DNA of 64,000 bases from Polaribacter aestuariivivens (GCF_005885675.1 NZ_VANR01000002.1:62001-126000); one strand, 5' to 3'. Shown: positions 8,569-17,522, counted from the stretch's first letter. Notes: a model not told the origin generated them from the letters alone. A program made the numbers and translations.

Positions 8569-9771
8569 ATGATACATCAAAATAGAAAGTTATACAACAA
8601 AAATTTTTCTCAAGAAAAGTATCAATTTTTTTTAAAAGATATTGAAAATACGTTCGATTATAAACCACCTTTCAAAATCGCAGAAACACCGGTTTTTATT
8701 CCAAAAGATTTAAAAAATAAGTTAGTAAACGCTTGCAATGATATTTTGGAAGTCATTAATAAACCAAATTTTAAAGAGCTCACAAATGGTGCTTTTTTTA
8801 CGGAAGATAGAATTGTACCCAATGAAGATGAACACTCAAAATTTTTACAACTAGATTTCGGTATCTGTAAAGACGAAAACGGAAATTTGGTTCCAAAATT
8901 GATTGAATTACAAGGGTTTCCATCTTTATATTTCTTTCAGCATTTGTTAGGAAGTATGTATCGTAAACATTTTGGAAACGTAATTCCAGAAAACTATTCT
9001 CAACATGTAAATGGAATAACTTCTAAAGAGTATGTTACTTTATTGCAACAAGAAATTGTTGGTGAAACAAACCCTAAACAAGTTATTTTATTAGAAATAG
9101 AGCCAGAAAAACAGGCAACTGCAATCGATTTTTATGCAACTGAAAAAGCACTAGGAATTAAAATATTGTGTATTTCAAAATTGATAAAAAAAGGTAAAGA
9201 GCTTTTTTATTTAGATGATGAAAGTAAAGAAATAAAGATATTAAAAATCTATAATAGAATTATTTTTGATGAATTAGATCAACGAAAAGGTTTAAAAACC
9301 CAATTTAGTTTTTTAGATAAAGTGGATATAGAATGGATTGGTCACCCAAATTGGTTTTACAGAATAAGTAAATACACAATGCCTTTGTTAAAAGGAGATT
9401 ATGTACCAAAATCGTTTTATTTAGATAAATTAGCGGAAATTCCAGAAGATTTAGAAAACTATGTTTTAAAACCTTTGTATTCTTTTGCTGGTGCAGGAGT
9501 AGAGATTCACGTAACACGTAAAATGATTGATGAAATTAAAGATAAATCAAACTATTTATTGCAAGAAAAAGTAGCGTATGCACCAATTATAGAAACCATG
9601 GATGTTCCTGCAAAATGCGAAGTTCGTATGATGCTCATGCACAATTCTAAAACCAACAAAACTGAAATCGTTAGTAATTTAATTAGAATTAGTAAAGGTG
9701 AAATGGTGGGTGTAAAATATAATAAAGACAAAACTTGGGTTGGAGGTAGCACTGGTTTTTTTGAAAACTAA
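8569..9771 (+). CDS. ATP-grasp-like amidoligase (glutathionylspermidine-synthase-like arrangement)
   Basis: 400 residues. The C-terminal part has YVLKPLYSFAGAGVEIHVT (about residues 298-316), an ATP-grasp nucleotide-binding lysine with a glycine-rich loop. KCEVRMMLMH and VSNLIRISKG follow, as in later strands of the fold. The N-terminal half (LQLDFGICKDENGNLVPKLIELQG, about 93-116) carries acidic residues resembling the pre-ATP-grasp region of larger amidoligases. Overall similarity to characterised enzymes is weak, and the family name is an inference. It is the last gene of the operon, translated from an ATG six bases after the amidotransferase, and ends before a bidirectional terminator. 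It probably catalyses another ligation step in the same pathway. Confidence 0.72.
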   Translation: MIHQNRKLYNKNFSQEKYQFFLKDIENTFDYKPPFKIAETPVFIPKDLKNKLVNACNDILEVINKPNFKELTNGAFFTEDRIVPNEDEHSKFLQLDFGICKDENGNLVPKLIELQGFPSLYFFQHLLGSMYRKHFGNVIPENYSQHVNGITSKEYVTLLQQEIVGETNPKQVILLEIEPEKQATAIDFYATEKALGIKILCISKLIKKGKELFYLDDESKEIKILKIYNRIIFDELDQRKGLKTQFSFLDKVDIEWIGHPNWFYRISKYTMPLLKGDYVPKSFYLDKLAEIPEDLENYVLKPLYSFAGAGVEIHVTRKMIDEIKDKSNYLLQEKVAYAPIIETMDVPAKCEVRMMLMHNSKTNKTEIVSNLIRISKGEMVGVKYNKDKTWVGGSTGFFEN

Positions 9772-9792
9772 ATTATACTTTTAAAAATATTC

Positions 9793-9829
9793 AGACCTCA
9801 CAGCTTTAAAACCTGTGAGGTCTTTTTTA
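9793..9829. terminator. Bidirectional terminator between the two amidoligase operons
   Basis: Perfect 11-bp stem (AGACCTCACAG at 9793-9803, complement at 9813-9823) with a 9-base loop and a T run on the plus strand. It separates the convergent operons at 4748-9771 and 9850-13279. Confidence 0.85.
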
Positions 9830-9849
9830 TTTTCATAAAATTACGTTTT

Positions 9850-11049
9850 CTATAAAGACTTATCAGGTGCAGGAATACTTGCATGAAATTCCGAAGCAAT
9901 TCTATGCGTGTATTTGTCTAATAATTCAATAACACGCGCACTCGATTCAGAAACTACAATTAAACCAATATGCCATTCTTTATCCATTTTCCAAACAATT
10001 TCTTTGTCTGTAAAACTAGAAGTATCTGGGTGTTCGAATCTGCTTAAAGAAACTACAATTCCTGCATATTTGTTGTGAATTTTAGGTAATTTGTAACTTT
10101 CATTTTTCAGGTTGGTAGATTCAATTTTAGCCCATTCTCCCCAAAGATTTACGCCAGAAGCATAAGCAACCATTTCAGCTAAATTAGCACCACCAACTCT
10201 CGATGATGTTTCTAAAAAAAACAATTCTCCAGTTTCTTTTGATTGAATAAATTCTGTATGAGAAGCACCAGATTGCATTCCGAATGCTTTCATTACTTGA
10301 ACATTCATTTTTTGCAATCCTTTTTCTACTTTAGAACCAATTTCTGAAGTGGCAGATCTAAAAATTCCTCCACCATGAGCAACTTCAAAAGGAGTATCTA
10401 AATATTTACTCACTCTCGCGAAAACCACTTTTCCATCAACATTTAAACCATCTACATGATATACGTCTCCAGGAGCAAATTTTTCAATTAAATAATTATC
10501 TCTTTCGTCACCTAAATCATTTACAATTTGCCACAATTCATTTTTTGTATGAATTTTTTTAATTCCTGTTGCAGAAGCTTCCATTCTTGGTTTTAATAAC
10601 CATGGAGCAGGAATTGTATCAGCATAATTGTTTATATCATCATTGTTAAACAGCGAAGTAAATTCTGGTACATTCACACCTTCATTTTTAGCTTTGATAC
10701 GCATTGCCAATTTATCTCTAAAATAATGTGCAGTAGTTCTTCCCATTCCAGGAACTCTAAAATGTTCACGAAGTAAAGCAACTTTTTCTACATCAAAATC
10801 ATCTAAAGCTACAAATCTGTTGAAGTTTATTTCTCTGAATTTGTAGGCAATTCCTTTAATAATATCATTCTGATTCCATTCTTCAATATAAAAAACATCA
10901 TCAATTGCTTCCCAAGGCCATTTTTCGTTTTCTAAACTTTTTTTGGTAAGTAAATATACTTTGTTACCTGCTTCTTTACAGCTTTTAATAAAATCTTCTC
11001 CTTTAAAATAAGTGGTAATACAAAGAAAATTTAACGATTTTTCAGACAT
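9850..11049 (-). CDS. ATP-grasp domain protein, carbamoyl-phosphate-synthase-like
   Basis: 399 residues. A pre-ATP-grasp Rossmann-like region (about 1-110) is followed by a clear ATP-grasp domain. WLLKPRMEASATGIKK (about 150-165) holds the nucleotide-binding lysine and loop, YLIEKFAPGDVYHVDG the adenine-proximal strand, and GASHTEFI plus FFLETSSRVGGANL (Glu266, Glu280) the metal site. These enzymes activate a carboxylate as an acyl phosphate and ligate an amine. It is the last gene of a minus-strand operon, after an aminopeptidase (42-base gap), and faces the five-gene ligase operon across a shared terminator. A third ATP-grasp in the same 8.5 kb supports one multi-step pathway. The substrate is unknown. 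Confidence 0.82.
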   Translation of the reverse strand: MSEKSLNFLCITTYFKGEDFIKSCKEAGNKVYLLTKKSLENEKWPWEAIDDVFYIEEWNQNDIIKGIAYKFREINFNRFVALDDFDVEKVALLREHFRVPGMGRTTAHYFRDKLAMRIKAKNEGVNVPEFTSLFNNDDINNYADTIPAPWLLKPRMEASATGIKKIHTKNELWQIVNDLGDERDNYLIEKFAPGDVYHVDGLNVDGKVVFARVSKYLDTPFEVAHGGGIFRSATSEIGSKVEKGLQKMNVQVMKAFGMQSGASHTEFIQSKETGELFFLETSSRVGGANLAEMVAYASGVNLWGEWAKIESTNLKNESYKLPKIHNKYAGIVVSLSRFEHPDTSSFTDKEIVWKMDKEWHIGLIVVSESSARVIELLDKYTHRIASEFHASIPAPDKSL

Positions 11050-11090
11050 TTTTTTAGATTTGGTATGTTATAAATTTACAAAATAGAATG

Positions 11091-12503
11091 TTACATTGTA
11101 ACTTTTTCTTTAATGAAATTTGTAATTAACTGAATTCCAAATCCTGTAGCGCTTTTCATTTTTGCGTATTGTGAGGCTCCAAAAGAAACTCCTGCAATGT
11201 CTAAATGAATCCATTTTGGATGCTTTTCTGTAAAAAATTCTAAAAATTTAGCAGCATTTATAGCACCTTCAATTGGTTTTCCGTTGAAATTTTTAATATC
11301 TGCAACGTCCGATTTTAAATCTGCTTCATAATCTTCAAACATTGGCAATTGCCAAACACGCTCATGGTATTTATATCCAATTGCAGACATTGAATTTGCC
11401 ATTTCTTGATTTTGTGTGAACATTCCTGCAGCAGCATATCCTAAAGTTCTAACTACACTTCCTGTTAAAGTAGCTAAATCAATTAAATATTCTGGATTGA
11501 ATTTTTTAATGGCATAACTAATTCCATCAGCCAAAACCAAACGACCTTCAGCATCTGTATCTATAATTTCGATGGTTTTTCCAGAATAAGAGTCAATAAC
11601 ATCTCCAGGTCTGTAACTTTCTGCATCTACAGCATTTTCTGCTGCGGCTACAATACCCACAATATTAATGTCTAATTTTAGTTTCGCCACCAATTCTACA
11701 ACGCCTAAAACCACGGCTGCACCACCCATGTCACTTTTCATATAGTGTAAATTGGTAGAGCCTTTAATAGAAATTCCACCAGAATCAAAAGTGATTCCTT
11801 TACCAACCAAAGCAATATCTATTTTTTTAGATTTTTTTGGAGTGTACTCGTTTACAATTACCACTGGTTTATTTACACTTCCTTTTCCAACAGATAGAAC
11901 TGCCTCAAAACCTTTTTTTTCTAATTCTTTTTGTTTAAAAACGGTGCATTTGTAATTCGAATCTTTAGAAGATTTTTTAGCCCAATCACCTAAATATTCA
12001 GGAGTTTTAATATTTGGTGGAGCATCTACCAAAGCTTTAATTTTATTGATTGCTTCTCCAGTAAATTGCCCTTCTTCTAACTCTTTTTGAATATCTTCTG
12101 TAGAAATAAAATCAATATTTATTTCTTTAATTTCTTCTTTGGTAGATTTAAAAGCACCAATTACATATTGTGCCATTTCTAAACCTATTACTGCCTTCTT
12201 TAAACTTTCTGTAGAAAGATTTTGAGCAAAAAACTGAATATTTTCTCCCCAATATTTTTTAGTTTCGAAACAAAATTTACGAAATGTATCTTCTAAATGA
12301 GCCTCGTTTTTTTGTTCTCCTAAACCAACTAGATAAATTTTATTCCCTTCTTTTCCATACACTAAATGATGTGTAAGAAAACTACCATCAAAATTGGGGT
12401 TTTCAATTGGAAGTAGGTGTTTTATGCTTTCTAAATCGTCTTTTTTACAAGGTAAAATAATGTCTTTAGAAAAGTTTAATTCTTTTATTTGAGTGTATTT
12501 CAT
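11091..12503 (-). CDS. Leucyl aminopeptidase, M17 family
   Basis: 470 residues, normal for PepA-type enzymes. The catalytic domain shows the metal and catalytic motifs VGKGITFDSGG (Lys and Asp ligands), MKSDMGGAA, and the M17 signature DTDAEGRLVLAD. These imply a two-metal cytoplasmic aminopeptidase that removes N-terminal residues and that in this family forms hexamers. Its ATG is two bases after the stop of the upstream esterase, so the two are co-transcribed. Its place between an esterase and an ATP-grasp ligase suggests a link to processing of the neighbouring ligases' products, although general peptide turnover is equally possible. Confidence 0.93.
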   Translation of the reverse strand: MKYTQIKELNFSKDIILPCKKDDLESIKHLLPIENPNFDGSFLTHHLVYGKEGNKIYLVGLGEQKNEAHLEDTFRKFCFETKKYWGENIQFFAQNLSTESLKKAVIGLEMAQYVIGAFKSTKEEIKEINIDFISTEDIQKELEEGQFTGEAINKIKALVDAPPNIKTPEYLGDWAKKSSKDSNYKCTVFKQKELEKKGFEAVLSVGKGSVNKPVVIVNEYTPKKSKKIDIALVGKGITFDSGGISIKGSTNLHYMKSDMGGAAVVLGVVELVAKLKLDINIVGIVAAAENAVDAESYRPGDVIDSYSGKTIEIIDTDAEGRLVLADGISYAIKKFNPEYLIDLATLTGSVVRTLGYAAAGMFTQNQEMANSMSAIGYKYHERVWQLPMFEDYEADLKSDVADIKNFNGKPIEGAINAAKFLEFFTEKHPKWIHLDIAGVSFGASQYAKMKSATGFGIQLITNFIKEKVTM

Positions 12504-12505
12504 AA

Positions 12506-13279
12506 TTATTTTTTATTGAAAAGCCACTTGATAGCTTTTGGAAATTCTTTACGCCAATGTACTTCAGAATGATTTCCTTCTTGATTGATAGAAAAATGAA
12601 AATCAATATGATATCCTTTAATCATTTTTTCTTTGATAATTCCACCTAACTTTAAAGCATTTGGTAGGTGTTCTTTACTTTCTTTTCCTCCAGAATATAA
12701 ATAAATTTTAGCTTCTTCTAAAGGCATGAAACTTTTTGTATTGTCGAATATTTTCTTAGAAATCCATAAACTTGGAGAGAAAATCATCAATTTACCAAAA
12801 ATTTTAGGGGCTGATAAACCTGCATATAAACTAATTAAACCTCCCATTGAGCTTCCTCCAATTCCTGTATTTTCGAAATCGGTTAATGTTCTGTATTTTT
12901 TATTGATGTAAGGAAGCAATTTTTCTATCATAAATTCGATATAAAAATTTCCTTTTCCTTGTCCGAATCTTGGATGGTAATATGGTAAATATTCAGATAT
13001 ACGTTCTTCTTCACCATGATTTATAGCAATAATTATAATATCCGCCAAACCTTGTTCTGCTAATTTAGCCAAAGATTTGTCTATTGCCCAATCACCATAT
13101 TGCGCCATTGGGTTAAAAAGGTTCTGACCATCTTGTAAATATAATACTGGATAATGCTTGTCAGTTTCGTAATAATTGTGAGGTAATAACGCCGAAATTC
13201 TTCTGGTCGCATTCAAATGCGGAATTTCATAAGCTTCTTCAATCGTTTCTATAATAGGATTAAAATCCGTCAATGTCAT
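12506..13279 (-). CDS. Esterase-like alpha/beta hydrolase (putative esterase family, COG2819-like)
   Basis: 257 residues. YPVLYLQDGQNLF (about 43-55), the nucleophile motif GGSSMGG with Ser at about 144, FSPSLW and a late histidine in GNHSEVHW are the standard features of the putative-esterase family that includes esterase D and enterochelin esterase-like proteins. No signal peptide is visible, so it should be cytoplasmic. It is the first gene of the minus-strand operon with aminopeptidase and ATP-grasp genes, and a second hydrolase starts the opposite operon. The natural ester or thioester is unknown. Confidence 0.82.
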   Translation of the reverse strand: MTLTDFNPIIETIEEAYEIPHLNATRRISALLPHNYYETDKHYPVLYLQDGQNLFNPMAQYGDWAIDKSLAKLAEQGLADIIIIAINHGEEERISEYLPYYHPRFGQGKGNFYIEFMIEKLLPYINKKYRTLTDFENTGIGGSSMGGLISLYAGLSAPKIFGKLMIFSPSLWISKKIFDNTKSFMPLEEAKIYLYSGGKESKEHLPNALKLGGIIKEKMIKGYHIDFHFSINQEGNHSEVHWRKEFPKAIKWLFNKK

Positions 13280-13298
13280 GTGCTATGTTTTAAGAGCT

Positions 13299-13306
13299 CA
13301 AAAATA
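13299..13306 (-). promoter_or_regulatory. -7 box upstream of the minus-strand esterase operon
   Basis: TATTTTTG on the minus strand fits TAnnTTTG, 20 bases before the ATG at 13279. No correctly spaced TTG is seen. Confidence 0.4.
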
Positions 13307-13432
13307 CGATTTTATGATTTCATAAATATAAAATTTAAGATATAAATTAACAAAGATATGAGCTTATAAAAACAAGTATAATTGTTGGTATTAATCATCT
13401 ATTTTTGATGGTTTGATTTATTTTTAAAATAA

Positions 13433-13460
13433 AAAACTCGCAACAATTGTTGCGAGTTTT
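13433..13460 (-). terminator. Terminator downstream of ndk
   Basis: A 28-base perfect palindrome (arms 13433-13446 and 13447-13460, core CGCAACAATTGTTGCG) ends in T's on the minus strand and lies 40 bases beyond the ndk stop codon. Confidence 0.8.
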
Positions 13461-13500
13461 ACACTAAATATATTTTTAGACTAAGAATTTCTAAAAATTC

Positions 13501-13920
13501 TTAAAATTGTTCTCTTCCAGAAAAATGAAAATCTCCCTCAATAGTAGCATTTTCGTCAGAATCTGAACCATGTATTGCATTTTCACCTAAAGAAGTAGCA
13601 TACATTTTTCTGATAGTTCCCTCAGCTGCTTCTGCAGGATTTGTAGCACCAATTAAAGTTCTAAAATCTTCTACAGCGTTTTCTTTTTCTAAAATAGCAG
13701 CAATAATTGGTCCACGAGTCATAAATTCTACTAATTCACCAAAAAACGGACGCTCATTATGTACAGCATAAAATTTTTCTGCGTCTACTTTTGTCATTTG
13801 TGTCTTTTTTAAAGCTACAATTCTAAATCCTGCAGCATTAATTTTATCTAATATAGCACCAGTATGTCCGTTTTCAACACCATCTGGTTTAATCATTGTA
13901 AATGTTCTATTTGTTGCCAT
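13501..13920 (-). CDS. ndk: Nucleoside diphosphate kinase
   Basis: 139 residues, full length. It begins [13 protein letters not shown], typical of the family, and contains the active-site signature NAIHGSDS with the phosphorylated histidine at about residue 117, plus HNERPFF and RGPIIAAIL. The enzyme moves the gamma-phosphate of ATP to other (deoxy)nucleoside diphosphates through the phosphohistidine. It is a single-gene unit: a well-formed promoter lies just upstream (minus strand, 13942-13971) and a strong palindromic terminator downstream. Confidence 0.97.
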   Translation of the reverse strand: MATNRTFTMIKPDGVENGHTGAILDKINAAGFRIVALKKTQMTKVDAEKFYAVHNERPFFGELVEFMTRGPIIAAILEKENAVEDFRTLIGATNPAEAAEGTIRKMYATSLGENAIHGSDSDENATIEGDFHFSGREQF

Positions 13921-13941
13921 TTTATTTTTTTAAAATTTCGG

Positions 13942-13971
13942 CAAAAGTACGGTTTTTTATCATAAAAACAA
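13942..13971 (-). promoter_or_regulatory. ndk promoter
   Basis: On the minus strand TTG (13971-13969), a 19-base gap and TACTTTTG (13949-13942) match the Bacteroidota primary promoter in both boxes and spacing. The ATG is 21 bases downstream of the -7 box. Confidence 0.75.
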
Positions 13972-14053
13972 TAGAACTTCGTTTTCAATTATGAAGGGGA
14001 TTAAATATATAAAATTGAAACTCAAAATAATTTCTATAAATACGATTAAATTG

Positions 14054-14061
14054 TATCTTCG
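14054..14061 (+). promoter_or_regulatory. Probable -7 box of the DHH phosphoesterase-gldI operon
   Basis: TATCTTCG differs from TAnnTTTG at one position and lies six bases before the ATG at 14068. If it is used, the 5' untranslated leader is very short or absent. Confidence 0.35.
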
Positions 14062-14067
14062 CGACTT

Positions 14068-15096
14068 ATGATTTTAAAAGGATTTGAAGCGTTAAATAAG
14101 TTTCTTGAAAAACAGAGAAATATCGTAATAATTGGACATAGAAACCCAGATGGAGATGCTATGGGCTCTACTTTAGCTTTGTGTAAATATTACACCAAAA
14201 AAGGACACAATGCAACAGTGGTAGTTCCAAACGAATATCCAGATTTTTTACATTGGTTACCTGGTTCAGAAAATACTTTTCGTTTCGACTGGCAAAATTC
14301 TCAATCTCAAAAGGCTATAAACAATTCTGATATTATTTTTCTACTAGATTTTAATGCGTTACATAGGGTAGGTTCTGATATGCAAAATACCTTAGAAAAA
14401 TATCCAAATGATTTTGCGATGATAGATCATCATCAACAACCAGATGATGTAACATATATGTATTCAGATGTAGAAATTTGTTCAACCTGTCAAATGGTAT
14501 ATCAATTTATTGAAATGAATAACGATTTACATTTAATAGATGCAGATATTGCAACTTGTTTGTATACAGGTATTATGACAGATACAGGTTCATTCAGATT
14601 CAGGTCTACAACCAGTAAAACACACAGAATTATTGCCGATTTAATTGATAAAGGAGCTCAAAACGATAAAATTCACAACAATGTTTATGATGCAAATTCA
14701 TACAACAGGCTACTATTGTTAGGAAAAGCGTTGAGTAATTTACAAATATTACCTACATATAAAACAGCATATATTACTTTAACAAATGAAGAAAAAAATC
14801 GTTTCGATTTTCAAAAAGGTGATACTGAAGGTGTAGTTAATTACGCATTATCATTAAAAGGTATTGTTTTTGCAGCTATTTTTATTGAAGATAGTGAACA
14901 AAATTTGGTGAAAATATCATTTCGATCAAAAGGAAAATTTTCCGTAAATCAATTTGCGAGAAATTATTTTGAAGGAGGAGGTCATGACAATGCTGCTGGT
15001 GGAAAAAGTAATTTATCTATTGAAGAAACTGTTTCAAAATTCACTTCATTATTACCAAAATATAAAGAAGAGTTAAATACATCTTATGAAAATTAA
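14068..15096 (+). CDS. DHH-family phosphoesterase, NrnA-like oligoribonuclease/pAp phosphatase
   Basis: 342 residues. DHH-domain motifs appear in order: IGHRNPDGDAMGS (about 22-34), IFLLDFN, MIDHHQQPD (the DHH itself) and GIMTDTGSFRF. The DHHA1 substrate-binding domain near the C-terminus has GGGHDNAAGG. Bacterial NrnA-type enzymes degrade very short RNA and convert pAp to AMP. The last 11 bases overlap the start of the gldI-like gene, so translation may be coupled. The same neighbourhood with prolyl isomerase lipoproteins is, from memory, common in flavobacteria. Confidence 0.88.
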   Translation: MILKGFEALNKFLEKQRNIVIIGHRNPDGDAMGSTLALCKYYTKKGHNATVVVPNEYPDFLHWLPGSENTFRFDWQNSQSQKAINNSDIIFLLDFNALHRVGSDMQNTLEKYPNDFAMIDHHQQPDDVTYMYSDVEICSTCQMVYQFIEMNNDLHLIDADIATCLYTGIMTDTGSFRFRSTTSKTHRIIADLIDKGAQNDKIHNNVYDANSYNRLLLLGKALSNLQILPTYKTAYITLTNEEKNRFDFQKGDTEGVVNYALSLKGIVFAAIFIEDSEQNLVKISFRSKGKFSVNQFARNYFEGGGHDNAAGGKSNLSIEETVSKFTSLLPKYKEELNTSYEN

Positions 15097-15619
15097 AATA
15101 TTTTTATTTTTCGGAATTATTTTAATAGGCTGTACAAAACCAACAGCAAGAAGACCTATAAACCCAAAACCATCAACAACCATTTTTCAAAAAACAATTG
15201 AAGAATCAAAACAATTAAATAAAATAGAAGAAGAAAAAATTCAATTATTAATTCAAAAAGATTCAACAAATTCATACATAAACTCAAACAATGGATTTTG
15301 GTACAAATACATTACAAAAATTGAGGAAGAAAAACCAACACCAAAAGTAGGTGATGTGGTAACTTTCGAGTATGAAATACGTGATTTAAATGACTCAATA
15401 ATTTACAGTAAAGACGATTTAGGAGTCAAAAATTATAGCGTTGATAAAGAAGATTTTATTTCTGGAATACAAAAGGGAATAAAGTTGATGAAAATAGGAG
15501 AAACCATTACATTTGTCATTCCATTTTACAACGCCTTTGGAGTATCTGGAGATGGAAATAAAATAGGAATCAATCAAAGCCTAAAAAGTACAGTAACATT
15601 AATAAATATTAAAAATTAA
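15086..15619 (+). CDS. gldI: Gliding-associated FKBP-type prolyl isomerase lipoprotein, GldI-like
   Basis: 177 residues. There is a short lipoprotein signal with the lipobox LIGC and Cys16, then a charged helical linker and an FKBP-like domain (about 85-177: GDVVTFEYEIRDL, FISGIQKGIKLMKIGET, FVIPFYNAFG). The domain resembles GldI, an FKBP-type lipoprotein required for gliding in Flavobacterium johnsoniae, where it is thought to assist folding of gliding/type IX secretion components in the periplasm. The start overlaps the phosphoesterase gene by 11 bases, and two more prolyl isomerase lipoproteins follow. The gldI name rests on recognition of the family, and gliding motility itself is not shown by this window. 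Confidence 0.75.
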   Translation: MKIKIFLFFGIILIGCTKPTARRPINPKPSTTIFQKTIEESKQLNKIEEEKIQLLIQKDSTNSYINSNNGFWYKYITKIEEEKPTPKVGDVVTFEYEIRDLNDSIIYSKDDLGVKNYSVDKEDFISGIQKGIKLMKIGETITFVIPFYNAFGVSGDGNKIGINQSLKSTVTLINIKN

Positions 15620-15635
15620 ATAAATCGAAACAACA

Positions 15636-16364
15636 ATGAAATTAGTAAAAAGTTTAGTAGCAGTAGCAATTACAGTAAGTATGTTTTCTTGTGGGAATCA
15701 AGTAAAAGAAGTGAAAACTTTAAATACAGAAATAGACTCTGTAAGTTATGCAATTGGGTTAAATATGGCAACTCAATTCAAAGCAAATTTAAAAGAAGTG
15801 AATGATGATGCTTTTATACAAGGTTACATCAGTGGAAAAGATTCTACGAATTTATTGGTAGCGCAAAAAGACATTCAAACAATAATTAATACTTACTTAA
15901 GAAAACAACAAACTGCTAAAATGGAAGAGCAGCGTGCAAAGGCAGCTAAAGAAGCTGAAGCTAAGTTTGGTGACAATAAAAAAGCTGGTGAAGATTTTTT
16001 AGTAGAAAACAAAACTAAAGAAGGTGTTATCACAACAGATAGTGGTTTACAATATATTATATTAAAAGAAGGAACTGGAGATCAACCAGCATCACCTTCT
16101 ACTAGAGTAAAAGTACATTACCATGGAACAAATTTAGAAGGAGAAGTATTTGATAGTTCTGTAGATAGAGGAACTCCAGCAGAATTTGTTTTAAATGAAG
16201 TAATTAAAGGTTGGACAGAAGGCTTACAATTAATGAAAGAAGGTGCAAAATATAAGTTTTTCATTCCCCAAGAAATGGCTTATGGAGCACAACAAAGAGG
16301 TGATAAAATCAAACCTTTTTCAACATTAGTTTTTGAAGTAGAATTATTAGAAGTATTAGATTAA
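15636..16364 (+). CDS. FKBP-type peptidyl-prolyl cis-trans isomerase lipoprotein, FkpA/Mip-like
   Basis: 242 residues. The lipobox FSC gives Cys19. An N-terminal dimerisation region (DSVSYAIGLNMATQFK and on, about 32-120) is followed by a long helix and a complete FKBP domain (about 150-242): VKVHYHGTNLEGEVFDSS, VIKGWTEGLQLMKEGAKYKFFIP and YGAQQRGDKI. These are the standard FKBP active-site strands, with the tryptophan in IKGWTEGL. It should act in the periplasm as a folding catalyst anchored to a membrane. It is the middle of three adjacent prolyl isomerase genes, with gaps of 16 bases before and 2 after. Confidence 0.92.
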   Translation: MKLVKSLVAVAITVSMFSCGNQVKEVKTLNTEIDSVSYAIGLNMATQFKANLKEVNDDAFIQGYISGKDSTNLLVAQKDIQTIINTYLRKQQTAKMEEQRAKAAKEAEAKFGDNKKAGEDFLVENKTKEGVITTDSGLQYIILKEGTGDQPASPSTRVKVHYHGTNLEGEVFDSSVDRGTPAEFVLNEVIKGWTEGLQLMKEGAKYKFFIPQEMAYGAQQRGDKIKPFSTLVFEVELLEVLD

Positions 16365-16366
16365 TA

Positions 16367-17521
16367 ATGAAAAAAATAGTATATTTTTTTATTATTTTTT
16401 TACTATTAACCTCTTGTACATCTCCAAAGTATAAAGATTTAAAAGACGGTATTTACGCAAACATAGAAACTAATAAAGGAGATATTTTATTAGAATTGTA
16501 TGCAAACGATGTACCAAAAACCGTTGCAAACTTTATATCTTTAGTTGAAGGTACAAATACTAGATTATTAGATTCTTTAAAAGGAGAAAACTTTTACGAA
16601 GGTATTATTTTTCATAGAGTAGTGCCAAATTTTGTTATTCAAGCAGGTGGTTACACCTCAAAAGGAAGAAAAATTGCTGGGTATCTTTTTGGTGATGAAT
16701 TTCCAATAGCGGATAATGGAGATTATATATACAAACACGATGACCAAGGCATACTTTCCATGGCAAATGGAGGTCCAAAAACTAATAATAGTCAGTTTTT
16801 TATAACTCACAGAGCAATACCACATTTAAATGGAAAACACAGTGTATTTGGTAAAACAACTGTAAATTCATTAGAATTAAAAGAATTACAAAAAAAATAT
16901 ACAGATTCTCTACAATTAAAAAAAGCAATAGATTCCACAAGAATGGCAATTGTAAATAAAATTGTACAGAATGATACTATTAATACCATTAAAATAATAA
17001 GAATTGGTGCAGCAGCAAAAGAGTTTGATGCTGCATCAGTTTTTAATGAAGAAGAGGCAGATTTTGAAAAATCTCAACAAGCAAAAATAAACCAAGAAAA
17101 TAAGAGAGAAGAAAAGAGATACGCAAAATATTTAGTTCGTAAAAAAGCTTTTTTGGCAAAAATGAATGTTTCTAAAGCCAAAGAAACTGGTACAGGTTTA
17201 CGTATTTTAATGCTAAAAGAAACTAAAGGAAAAAAAGTAACAGAAAATAAACCAATTACTGCAAATTACACATTGTATATTGCAGATGGTAAAAGAATGC
17301 AATCATCTTCAGATGTTGGAAAACCTGTAGTTTTTAATTTAAAAGACGAACAAAATCCTATGATTTCTGGTTTAAGAGAAGGTCTTTTAACAATGAGAGA
17401 AGGTGAAAAAGCACGCTTTTTTATTCCTTATTCAATTGCATTTGGCGATCAAAAAGCTGGTCCATTTCCAGCAAAATCTGATTTAATTTACGAAATAGAA
17501 ATTTTAAAAATAGGAAAATAA
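16367..17521 (+). CDS. Cyclophilin-FKBP fusion prolyl isomerase lipoprotein
   Basis: 384 residues. After a lipoprotein signal (lipobox LTSC, Cys17) comes a cyclophilin domain (about 28-210): IETNKGDILLELYANDVPKT, FHRVVPNFVIQAGG, DDQGILSMANGG and NNSQFFIT. A charged helical linker (about 212-265) leads into a second, FKBP-like domain (about 272-384), with FNLKDEQNPMISGLREG, TMREGEKARFFIPYSIAFGD and the closing strand DLIYEIEILKIG. Both catalytic folds are therefore on one periplasmic protein. Its closeness to GldI and the FkpA-like gene suggests shared roles in folding exported proteins. The fusion appears complete, with no sign of frameshift. Confidence 0.88.
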   Translation: MKKIVYFFIIFLLLTSCTSPKYKDLKDGIYANIETNKGDILLELYANDVPKTVANFISLVEGTNTRLLDSLKGENFYEGIIFHRVVPNFVIQAGGYTSKGRKIAGYLFGDEFPIADNGDYIYKHDDQGILSMANGGPKTNNSQFFITHRAIPHLNGKHSVFGKTTVNSLELKELQKKYTDSLQLKKAIDSTRMAIVNKIVQNDTINTIKIIRIGAAAKEFDAASVFNEEEADFEKSQQAKINQENKREEKRYAKYLVRKKAFLAKMNVSKAKETGTGLRILMLKETKGKKVTENKPITANYTLYIADGKRMQSSSDVGKPVVFNLKDEQNPMISGLREGLLTMREGEKARFFIPYSIAFGDQKAGPFPAKSDLIYEIEILKIGK

Positions 17522-17522
17522 G

